From the NCBI RefSeq assembly GCF_932294415.1, contig NC_065536.1, forward strand, positions 18,163,974-18,227,973: a stretch of 64,000 bases of DNA. Direction: 5' to 3'. The notes below the pieces were generated by a model. That model searched no databases. It was not told where the DNA came from and saw only the letters and a list, made by a program, of their open reading frames with translations. Position numbers and translations under genes: made by a program. This DNA is from Quercus robur. Its lineage: Eukaryota; Streptophyta; Magnoliopsida; Fagales; Fagaceae. Below are positions 9,701-16,842 of the stretch, in pieces; position 1 is the stretch's first letter; each line of letters starts with the position of its first letter.

Positions 9701-11250
9701 TCGTCATGTGGATGGTGAAGGCGTCGTGCGTCTTCTTCTGAGAATTCGATCACGGGACCTTCTCTTCTTGCTATCTTCGGCACGGCTCCCGTCAGTTGAA
9801 CATTCTGTATCATCCGGAGATAGGTCTTACGGGCCTTCTTGGATGACCCGGCAGCGGTTATCCCTCCTACGATCATCCTTATATCCCCAATTGGGGGCCT
9901 TGGTCGCTCATTGTCCCGTCGGGGGTGCTGGTCTTGTGCGGGGGGATCCGCCCTCTCTTTGCTAACGAATCTCTGCAGCTTTCCTTGTCTAATAAGGGCT
10001 TCAATCTGCTGCTTGAGGTCATAGCAATCTGCTGTGTCGTGGCCGTGGTCGCGGTGGAATCGGCAGTACTTATCTCGTGAACGTTTGTTGGGGTCACTCT
10101 TCAGCTTTCCTGGGAACGTCAGCGATTCCTCGTCCTTGATCTGCATAAGGACTTGATCTATCGGGGCTGTTAGCGGAGTGAAGCTTGTGAACCTTCCCCC
10201 CAGGGGCTTAGGGCGTCTTTCGTCCCTTCGGTCCGCGGTTCTTGCCTTCTTTCGGCTTTGGTCCTGCCGACCGTCTTCCTGCCGTTCTCTTTTTCTAGGC
10301 CTCTCTTCCCGAGCTAAGAGTGCATCTTCAGCGTTCATATACTTTGTGGCACGATAAAGTACTTCTGACATGGTTTTTGGGTCGTTTTTGTATATGGAAA
10401 ACAAAAACTTGCCATTCTTCAAACCATTTGTAAATGCCGCGACAAATATCTTGTCGTCAGCTTCGTCGATCGAGAGCGCCTCTTTATTGAAACGGGAGAT
10501 GTAGGCTCTTAGAGTTTCGTCTTCTCGCTGCTTCATCAAGCAAGCCGTAGACTTCTTGTACCGATGGCCTCCAATAAAGTGTGCGGTAAACTGAGCGCTG
10601 AGTTCCTTGAAGGTGCTGATGGAGTTTGGGGCCAGTCGACTGAACCAAATTCTTGCCGCGCCCTTTAGCGTTGTAGGGAAGGCCCTACACATGATGGCGT
10701 CCGCTACTCCTTGAAGGTGCATTAGGGTTTTGAAGGTCTCCAGGTGGTCCAGTGGGTCCTTGACCCCGTCATAACTGTCTATCTGCGGCATGCGGAACTT
10801 GCTTGGCAACGGGTAGGAGTTGACGGTAGTGGTGAACGGTGAGTCCGTTCGGTTGACAAGGTCGTCAAGGTCGCTCGATACTCGTCCCTTGAGAGCATTC
10901 ATCATAACCTCCATTTGTTCCTTCATGGCTTGCATCTCCGCGAGAACGAGGGGCGGAGTGGTTTCCGCGAGGGAGGGGATGCTCGTGTTCTGTCGTTCAG
11001 GTTTGCTCGGGGCGTTGCTGGCCTGGGGTCCTTCCTGGTTTCTCCTGTCAGCGCTGGTTCCTTCCTGCTCTGCTCCTTGGTTGTTGGGAGCTGCATTCTT
11101 CTGTCTCAGTTGCTCTTCTAGGTCGTGATTTCGCTTTGTGAGGCGCTCCACGGCGGCGGCGAGCGTCCTCACCTGTCTTTCAAGCGCGGTTGTAGGAGTT
11201 TCTTCTTCTTGAATGTCGTTGTTGGTCGCCATTGAGCGAGTGAGTACCAT
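6721..11250 (-). CDS. Tat-lineage gag-pol polyprotein lacking the RT catalytic core
   Basis: One open frame of 1,509 residues. The first ATG after the LTR (11,250) is taken as the start; the frame is open without an ATG back into the LTR. Order of parts: coiled-coil and gag core (about 20-330), a degenerate Cys-His knuckle (CRFHRDHGHDTADC, about 396-409), aspartic protease (LIDNGSSADIL, Asp near 536), N-terminal RT (about 750-815), first RNase H remnant (about 836-915), second RNase H (HTDGSS, NNESEYEAL, YCDSQ, ENERADRLA; Asp 947, Glu 985, Asp 1009, Asp 1058), integrase with HHCC zinc finger (about 1162-1203) and D-D-E at about 1232, 1292 and 1328 with 35 residues between the last two. After the RT motif FTDLNRACPKDS the sequence jumps to the RNase H approach (SPAAVSAAL). 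The polymerase fingers and palm with the YxDD motif, roughly 230 residues in relatives, are absent with the frame kept. Confidence 0.92.
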   Translation of the reverse strand: MVLTRSMATNNDIQEEETPTTALERQVRTLAAAVERLTKRNHDLEEQLRQKNAAPNNQGAEQEGTSADRRNQEGPQASNAPSKPERQNTSIPSLAETTPPLVLAEMQAMKEQMEVMMNALKGRVSSDLDDLVNRTDSPFTTTVNSYPLPSKFRMPQIDSYDGVKDPLDHLETFKTLMHLQGVADAIMCRAFPTTLKGAARIWFSRLAPNSISTFKELSAQFTAHFIGGHRYKKSTACLMKQREDETLRAYISRFNKEALSIDEADDKIFVAAFTNGLKNGKFLFSIYKNDPKTMSEVLYRATKYMNAEDALLAREERPRKRERQEDGRQDQSRKKARTADRRDERRPKPLGGRFTSFTPLTAPIDQVLMQIKDEESLTFPGKLKSDPNKRSRDKYCRFHRDHGHDTADCYDLKQQIEALIRQGKLQRFVSKERADPPAQDQHPRRDNERPRPPIGDIRMIVGGITAAGSSKKARKTYLRMIQNVQLTGAVPKIARREGPVIEFSEEDARRLHHPHDDALVVSLRVGDYNMHRVLIDNGSSADILYYTAFQQMRIDRGRLIPTNAPLVGFGGSRVFPLGAVTLSVIVGDYPQQIARDVTFLVVDCSSAYNAILGRPTLNSWKAVTSTYHLMIKFPTDYGVGELRGNQMAARECYIAMVEMEDQVQTLSIEEHRTVTEPVEKLEEIPLDSSDPGRMTKIGTLANPTTRQELITFLRQNQDVFAWGHEDMPGIDPSIMVHKLNVSPAFSPVRQKKRVFAPERDRAIAEEVRKLREASFIREVYYPDWLANVVMVKKASGKWRMCVDFTDLNRACPKDSSPAAVSAALMREEERVQKPVYYASRALRGAEERYPLMEKLAFALVTAARKLKPYFQAHTVNVLTDKPLRRAMSSPEAAGRLALWAIELSEFDIQYRPRTAIKGQAVADFIAEFTHDEDQGAAESPQWSIHTDGSSNRQAAGAGIVLLSPEGDTIKCMVRLNFPATNNESEYEALIAGLDLAKAAGAARVVVYCDSQVITNQINGDYECKSEKMKKYLDEVRARVGDLEAKIIQIPREENERADRLAKAASAERMVVPGNVLSFIQLSPLIDIGDVQEICSDSSWTAPLVAYLKDGILPDEKEAARKLKVQAARFVLIKDVLYKRGFSRPYLRCLGTEEADYVMREVHEGICGNHSGSRSLVHKLVQAGYYWPTMQKDAEAYVRACDKCQRFSNIIRQPTEELTPMTAPWPFAQWGLDIMGPFPTAMRQLKFLVVGINYFTKWVEAEALATITEKNVRSFVWRCIVCRFGIPRVFVSDNGRQFDNDHFRDFCSQLGIKNHYSSPAHPQANGQVEVTNRSLLKIIKTRLEGAKGIWPEELPSVLWAYRTTARTPTGETPFRLTYGSEAVIPAEVGLASYRVHNHDESKNDEATRLQLDLVDEIRAAAEQRLARYQDRMAKYYNSGVRHRDFQVGDLVLRKVMGAARDPTQGKLGPNWEGPYRVSSWQRKGTYHLETLEGQKLPHPWNTEHLRKYYQ

Positions 11251-11290
11251 GTAACTCTCTTGTCTTGAAAGCGAGAACGTGCTAAAGCGG

Positions 11291-11308
11291 TTCCCACAGA
11301 CGGCGCCA
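11291..11308 (-). other. primer-binding site of the Tat element
   Basis: On the minus strand, two bases after the 5' LTR, the sequence reads TGGCGCCGTCTGTGGGAA. TGGCGCC is the start of the common plant gypsy primer site complementary to a tRNA 3' end (tRNA-Asp-like over the first nine bases). The exact tRNA is an inference. Confidence 0.7.
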
Positions 11309-11522
11309 ACTGATGGTGCTGAAAACAATACCACCAATGAGTCGCACGCTCCTCACTCGATCGCAAATGGCACCTGCACAACGAAAAGGAATAACCTAGC
11401 AGAGAGCACCGGTGTGGTACCGGCCGAATACCCTCCGAAGGTCAAGTTAGAATTATTCTCACTGCTCTAGAGTGCTAGAGAGGGTAAAATTACGCGTACC
11501 TTGGTTTGTGAGGGTGCCTGGG

Positions 11523-11531
11523 TTTTTATAG
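11523..11531 (-). promoter_or_regulatory. LTR promoter TATA box
   Basis: Minus strand CTATAAAAA, about 450 bp into the LTR in element orientation. Transcription would start about 30 bases on, near 11,495. The first ATG downstream is the gag start at 11,250. The same box occurs in the 3' LTR at 2,428-2,436. Confidence 0.7.
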
Positions 11532-11695
11532 TAGAGAGGGCTGACCCTCTTTTCCTTGGAGTAGAAGTCTTTTCCTTATCGGAGTCTTCTTGGGCGTATT
11601 TTACGGGATCCTTTCCATATAGGAGTCCTTAGGTTCCATGAAACGTGGGGAGCAAGTTATTTATTTGTACATGTAAACGTGCGGAATAGGCATTT

Positions 11696-11720
11696 CATAG
11701 ACTGACGCCGTCAGTCTATG
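11696..11720. repeat. 25-bp perfect palindrome in LTR U3 (right copy)
   Basis: Identical to the palindrome at 2,601-2,625, roughly 165 bp upstream of the LTR TATA box in the 5' LTR. Confidence 0.9.
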
Positions 11721-11980
11721 TTATCCCGTCAGTCTACACTTATCCCGTGACCTTCAGGATGTTCGGCTTTATGTGTTCTTTTGCCTTAGGTCACCGTCAG
11801 CCTCGAAGGTATGCTGACGGCAAGACCGTCTCGTCACCCTTGTTAAGTCTGCATCTTCACCATTGCAAGGCATGCACCGTCGCCCTTGTTAAGTATGTGC
11901 CGTCACCCTTTTTAGGTCTTCACCGTCGCTCTTGTCAGTTATGTACCGTCACGCTGGCCAGCATAATTTTATCCTCATCA

Positions 11981-11985
11981 GTGTT
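11981..11985. repeat. target-site duplication (right), GTGTT
   Basis: Second copy of the 5-bp duplication, directly after the right LTR. Removing the element and one copy restores the host reading frame. Confidence 0.95.
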
Positions 11986-13476
11986 ATTCGCCAATATCAA
12001 AAATTTTAGCTGGGGAAGCTCAAAAATTTGCTTTGGAATGCTTCCATTGACCGCTGTCCCAGCTAGAACAAGTTTCTCTAACAGCTGGCATGTAGCTATA
12101 CTCATGGGAATTCTACCAGATAACTGGTTATTTCCCATATAGAGCTCAAATAGTCGTGTGAGATTGCTAAAGATGTCTGGAATTTCTCCGGAGAAGAGGT
12201 TTTCATGTACGTGAAGTTTTTCTAGTTTCTGAAGCTTTCCAATGGACTTTGGTATTTGGCCTCTGAAAGAATTTTGTTGAATTGATAAGGCTAAAAGGTT
12301 TTGGTACCTCTCAAATCCTTGAGGGAAGCTACCGGTCAACAAATTATCATCAATACAAAATTGTTGGAGATTGAATGAGAGATTTGCAACCGAACTGGGA
12401 AGCTCACCAGCTAATTGGTTGGAATTGAGAAAGATGTACTCTAACTTGGTACATTTTGTAAGGGAACCAAATACTTGAAAATTCTGCTCTGTTGTAGAAG
12501 ATAATTTGTTTAGGCCAAGAATTAATTTGGCAAGATTTTTCAAGTTACCAAGTAAAGGAATAGGCCCAGTGAAATTATTTGAAGGGAGATCAAGGATTTC
12601 AATATGTGAAGCATTGGATAAAGAACTTGGTATTGGCCCTTCCAAACTATTGCCCCCCAGGTGGAGTTCCCTTATGTTGGGAAGGGTAAGACCTATATTG
12701 GATGGCAGCTTTCCAACAAGCCTGTTTTCTGTGAGAGATAAGAACTTCAAGGAGGATATGTTGAAAATAGAAAAGGGTATCTCACCACTTAATTGATTCT
12801 CCGATAGTTGTAGCATGACAAGATTATGGAGACGACCCAATTCATTTGGAATTTTGCCAGATATGTTGGTTCTTGCTATGCTGAGATTGGTCATAGTGGA
12901 GAGATTGCCAAAAGTAGAGGGAATTGCACCAGTAAGATTGTTCATGGATACATCAAGAATTTTCAGTCTAGGAAGTTGGCCTAGTTCACTAGGAAGGAGA
13001 CCGGTAAGTTTGTTGTTCCCAAAACTCATCTGTTCAAGCATAAGGCAATCAGATAGACTAATAGGAATGGTGCCATTGATGTTGTTTGTTGCGAGAATTA
13101 TACTCTGAAGGCTAGTAAGACGGCCTAGCTCAGAAGGAATTTGGCCAAAAAAAAAGTTGTTGGAAAGGTTTAGAGTCTTAAGGGAAGTGAGATTGGAGAG
13201 CCGAGGAGGAATATTGCCAAAGAGCCCAAGACTTGTAAGGCTTAGTGATTGGACTTGGGTTCCATTGCTGGTGCAGTTCACACCAAACCAAGTACAATGA
13301 GATGAATTTATGTTCCATCCAGAGAGAGCATTCTGAGGATCAAAAACTAAGGATTTGAAAGCTAGAAGGGCTTCTCTGTCAGTGCTGAAGTCAATGCCTC
13401 CCACCATTTTCATGCCATAACTTGAAATGATTTGAAAGAGGGAAAGAAGAAGAATTAAGAAACGGAAATGCTTCAT
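11981..13476 (-). CDS. LRR receptor-like kinase, N-terminal part (signal peptide and LRRs)
   Basis: Starts at an ATG followed by a hydrophobic stretch (FRFLILLLSLFQII) that looks like a signal peptide. An LRRNT segment follows (TDREALLAFKSLV...W, with a Cys pair around the HCTWFGVNC motif), then a long run of plant extracellular LRRs of the LxxLxxLxLxxNxLxGxIPxxLGxL type. About 497 residues are encoded before the reading frame runs into the LTR at 11,980. The last receptor residues are ...LKFLILANN. The product would be the ectodomain of a plasma-membrane receptor, the part that recognises a ligand. Downstream readthrough would add LTR-encoded residues and then stop, giving a secreted LRR fragment if the transcript is stable. 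The family assignment is firm; the ligand is unknown. Confidence 0.9.
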
Positions 13477-13527
13477 ATTTTCATGTAAGAGAGAATAGTA
13501 GGGTGCATATGAGCAATGTGTTCCCTT

Positions 13528-13538
13528 CTATTTATTGG
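13528..13538 (-). promoter_or_regulatory. possible TATA box of the receptor kinase gene
   Basis: On the minus strand the sequence reads CAATAAATAG about 55 bases upstream of the start codon at 13,476. It is the only TATA-like stretch close to the start. Position and composition fit a core promoter, but this is weak evidence. Confidence 0.3.
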
Positions 13539-14055
13539 CACAAATTGTAATAATTAATCTTTGTGCACAAATGGCAGGCAATGTCTGTTCAACCATTGCT
13601 AAGCGCAGTCCCTTTATTTCTCTATCAAGCAGATGCATGTAGACATAACTTAGTTTTGGATTGTTTATATTTTTCTCCCACACAAAAATTGAATTTTCAA
13701 ACTTCAGCACAATTTTTACTCTGGAAAGGGATCGTTAGGACTAGTCATAATGTATTAGACTAAAAAGTTAGCATTGCATTTGAGTCAAGATGGGTGTCTT
13801 TAAGGTGGACTTGAAAGTGACCCATATAAGCCTCTTCCAATCGAATCACCGTTTACTTATCAATCAATCAATATATATATATATAAAAGTAGAGACCTCA
13901 TGCAAGAGAGCGTGAAGTTCTACCAAGTGACACTTTAATTTTGCATTTAGCTTTGATCACTAACTTCTTCCCACTATTCTCCAAAATGTTTTAAATTTCA
14001 TTAAAGAAAAAAGCCCATTAACATGAAAAACTAGAGCAAATAACAACACAAGCTA
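13539..14055. other. upstream flank of the receptor kinase gene
   Basis: AT-rich sequence with a short AT microsatellite near 13,871-13,885. No gene is supported. Confidence 0.5.
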
Positions 14056-14182
14056 ATATTTTGCCATGTAGATTTTTTCTCATGTGATGAAAGTGTATTT
14101 TTTAGTTAAATAGCCACATAGTTGAATTTTAAGAGATGAACCTAAGGAACAACACCTAAGGTACTATACCTAAGTTTTGTCC
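14056..14182. mobile_element. partial MITE, same family as 15,633-15,811
   Basis: The right half matches the complete copy: GTATTTTTTAG, TAGCCACATA, AACCTAAGGAACAACACCTAAGGTACTATACCTAAGTTTTGTCC. The left inverted end is missing or diverged, so this is a truncated copy. Confidence 0.65.
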
Positions 14183-15632
14183 TTCTATTAATAATAAAAT
14201 AAGAACAATTAATTTTTCCCATGTTTAGATGAGAGTTTAACAATTGATTGTTCCCACGTTTTGCTCCTTTCAAAACTACAATTTGGAGTCTCAATGTAGT
14301 TAACGGTTTCAATAAATTCTGAAGATTAAAAGATTTCACCGTTTTTAGTCTCTTGGACTTCAGTCACTTTTTCCTATTCTTTTTGACAATTATACAACTT
14401 ATTGGACTCTTGCACTAATAATTTATTTATTTTTATTGAAATCAAAGAGTTTCTCCCATTATTTGCATATTATAAAAACCTGTTATAGCTGAAAAAAAAG
14501 AAAAAAGAAAAAAAAGTGAACCTCCAATTTTATTCTCCCACTCTGCCTTTGCTTCCTCCATTGATGCCAATCTACTTTGAAGCTCATATATTTCTCTAAT
14601 AGCTGTGTTTCGAATCAAACTTAGATCTGCATTTCATTCTGTTTTGGCTAAACTCAAGGTATTCTTTACCTTTTATTTTCTTCTCACCTTTTTATTATTT
14701 AAATAGTTATGTTGTCTACTTAAATATTAAATGGGTATTTTGTACGCAGAGTGTTTGTTAAAATGCCCAAGTGCTTTGCTCTTTTATTTTTATTTATTTA
14801 TTTTTTTTTAAGAATTTGATTTTTGATAACATACCTCCTATTTCATTTTGCCTTCCCCTAATAGAAATGAATAATAGGATGAAATTATCCTATATCTTTA
14901 ACTTTTGTGATTTTACTTTACTGTTAATTAAGCTTTGTTCCACTTTATTGCATTTGAGCCATTTGCACAATAAAGTGATCTTAGAAACCTTTTGTGGTGT
15001 GTGGTTAATGGCTTGAAATTCTTCACCGAGGACAAAGTTGAGTTGGTTCTAAGTGGTAATGGAAGTAGTAAAATTAGAGTGCATGGATTTTTTAAAGCTC
15101 TCAGATTTATTATTTTGTTTGTTTCTTAATGTATCAATGTTAAGGATTTAATGTCAAACTTATTTTGTATAGGTACTATTTTTTTAGTTGTGGGCAAATT
15201 TTGATGGGTTTTGATGTTTGTGTTTGCAATTCACAAGTGGAGGGATATTGCTACACTGGAGGTGAATGGTGATGTTGGGGTCTCAGACAAATATGGTAAG
15301 TTACATGTCTTCGATATCAAGGTTTTTGATTTCCTTTTATTAGTTTTAGTTTTGTTCAATTTTTTTTTTTTTTTGTGTTAATTTTTAAATTTTCTTTTCT
15401 TTTCAATTATCGTACAAAGTTTAGTAATTGGTTCCATAATGATTATAAAATGATATTCCTCCTTTTATTTTTGTACTGATAAATCACCTATGGTGCCATG
15501 GTGGTGCTTAATGCTTTAAAACATCAAAAGCTAATCACAAGTAGCATATGCAATTAGTACTTTCCTAAGTCCAACACATTTTTCTTTTCTTTTTTGTTTA
15601 GTGACATTTAGTACTACCCCTATTTAACTAAA
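14183..15632. other. intergenic AT-rich sequence
   Basis: No supported coding region. It has homopolymer tracts and short open frames that look random. Confidence 0.5.
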
Positions 15633-15811
15633 GAGCAATACTTAGGTATAGTATTTAGGTTTTGTTCCTTAGGTTCTCCCATTAAGATTCTGCTATATGA
15701 ATTTTTTCTCATGAGATAGAAGTGTATTTTTTAATTAAGTAGCCACATGACTGAATCTTAAGAGGGGAACTTAAGGAACAGCACCTAAGGTACTGTAACT
15801 AAGTTTTGTCC
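15633..15811. mobile_element. Mutator-like MITE (179 bp) with 9-bp target duplication
   Basis: Imperfect terminal inverted repeats of about 50 bp; one end contains ACTTAGGTATAGTA and the other end, complemented, ACTTAGTTACAGTA. It is flanked by the identical 9-mer TTAACTAAA at 15,624-15,632 and 15,812-15,820. A 9-bp duplication points to Mutator-type transposition. Confidence 0.85.
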
Positions 15812-15973
15812 TTAACTAAAAGTGAGTTGGTACTTCCTTTTTTGTTTTATTGAAGTCATTTGCAATTTATGGAGCCGAAGATAAATATTACGTTGATGGA
15901 AAATTGTATTGATGTAGCATGTAACTACAATTTATTTTGCTTAAAGGACTATTAGTGTTGGGATTCACATCCA

Positions 15974-15996
15974 GTGCAATACCTAGGGTATTGCAC
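15974..15996. repeat. short perfect inverted repeat
   Basis: Ten-base arms gtgcaatacc/ggtattgcac around TAG, followed at once by another GTGCAATACC at about 16,000. Function unknown. Confidence 0.8.
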
Positions 15997-16328
15997 GGGG
16001 TGCAATACCTCAAATCTCAGCCGACTGTGTAATCCAAGGCTCATTAATTTGACACGTTATAACTCCAGCCTGGCAATCCGTGTCTCCCACTTTTTCTTTT
16101 TCATTTCAGCTACCCAATTTGAATTCAGTAAAACTCTTTCTCTCCCACCTCAACTGGGTTTCTCTTTCTCTCCCTAACGCTCCATTCTCTCAACCCGACT
16201 GTGCTTCCACCACTCTCTCAACCTCCACACTTGCTCTGTGCGTCTCCCTCAAGTCCTCAACCCCTTCATCACCGTTACCAGCATACCCAACTCAGACCCA
16301 TCAGCAAAAACAAAGAAAAAATAGCAAC

Positions 16329-16778
16329 TCACCATCTGAAACCAAATCCCCAAACACTCACACGCCTCGTAGAGCACTTTTTAGACCCAGATGAGAGAGA
16401 GAGAGAGCGAGAGCAAGGGTTGAGGTTTGGAGAGAATCGGGTGTAGAGAGAAGTGGATGCTTTTGGGGTTTGATCTAGGGAGGGAAATGAGATTGAGAAA
16501 TTTGGTCCGAAGAAGCCACCATCGGAGGTGGTGCTGAGTGGTGGTTGTGATGAGCCATGGCAGCAGAGAGAGGAAGAGGCTGACTGGTCCGGTAGGTTTT
16601 CCCTTTATCATTTTTTTTTTAATAATTAATTTGTTTTTTATAAACTCTGTTTGGTTGGTAGGAAAGGAAGGAAAGAAAATAATGGTGTCCCAATTTTGTT
16701 GATTGATTTATTTCTGCTGAATTTGATTCTATTTTCTCTTATTTTTTATGTTTTTGGTTTTTAGTTTATGAATTGAAA
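16329..16778. repeat. left arm of a large inverted repeat
   Basis: Matches the complement of 20,614-21,088 at roughly 95% by eye, including a GA-rich segment, the GGTGGTGCTGAGTGGTGG segment and an A/T-rich inner end. The spacer is about 3.8 kb. It could be two oppositely inserted copies of one element, or the long termini of a MULE-type element. C/T-rich sequence lies to the left (16,080-16,328). Confidence 0.85.
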
Positions 16779-16842
16779 TCACCTCTACTTAACCATGTTT
16801 TTGGTTTTTAGCTTAGGAATTGAAATCACCTGTACTTGAACC
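16749..16842. repeat. tandem duplication of about 47 bp
   Basis: Two adjacent copies starting CATGTTTTTGGTTTTTAG and containing GGAATTGAAATCACCT or its variant. It lies at the inner edge of the left inverted-repeat arm. Confidence 0.75.

Larger units (their letters stand above)
2216..11980 (-). mobile_element. Ty3/gypsy Tat-lineage LTR retrotransposon, young, RT-deleted
   Basis: A complete element of 9,765 bp in minus orientation. It has two 670-bp LTRs starting TG and ending CA, a primer-binding site, a polypurine tract, a single-frame gag-pol (11,250-6,721) and a long 3' region with an opposite-strand gene and a tandem array. A target duplication GTGTT flanks it on both sides. Two RNase H domains (the usual one plus a second archaeal-type one) and the lack of a chromodomain place it in the Tat lineage. 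The LTRs differ at two of 670 positions, so the insertion is recent. The core of reverse transcriptase is missing, so the element probably moved using proteins from relatives. Confidence 0.95.
11311..11980 (-). repeat. 5' LTR of the Tat element (right in window)
   Basis: 670 bp, TG...CA. The PBS lies immediately downstream in element orientation. It carries the element promoter, with a TATA box at 11,531-11,523 on the minus strand. Its U3 part is rich in TGACG motifs and holds a 25-bp palindrome. Confidence 0.95.
331..13476 (-). pseudogene. LRR receptor-like kinase gene split by a retrotransposon
   Basis: This is the whole host locus. The coding parts are 13,476-11,986, then 2,215-1,030, then 740-331, separated by the inserted element (2,216-11,980 plus one copy of its GTGTT duplication) and by one normal 289-bp intron (1,029-741, GT-AG). 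The parts sum to 3,087 bases, exactly 1,029 codons including the stop, and I see no other frameshift or premature stop. The family is LRR-XII-like (the At3g47570/Xa21/EFR type of surface immune receptor). As it stands the allele cannot encode the full receptor. Whether an uninterrupted allele exists cannot be seen here. Confidence 0.9.

Noticed and set aside
11335-11337. LTR-encoded start codon for gag-pol or for a receptor fusion
   Set aside because: The codon there is TTG, not ATG. The LTR has no ATG on the minus strand between its TATA box and its end, so no LTR-coded N-terminus is claimed.
11747-12142. 131-codon plus-strand open frame
   Set aside because: Runs from the LTR into the antisense of the LRR exon; no independent support.
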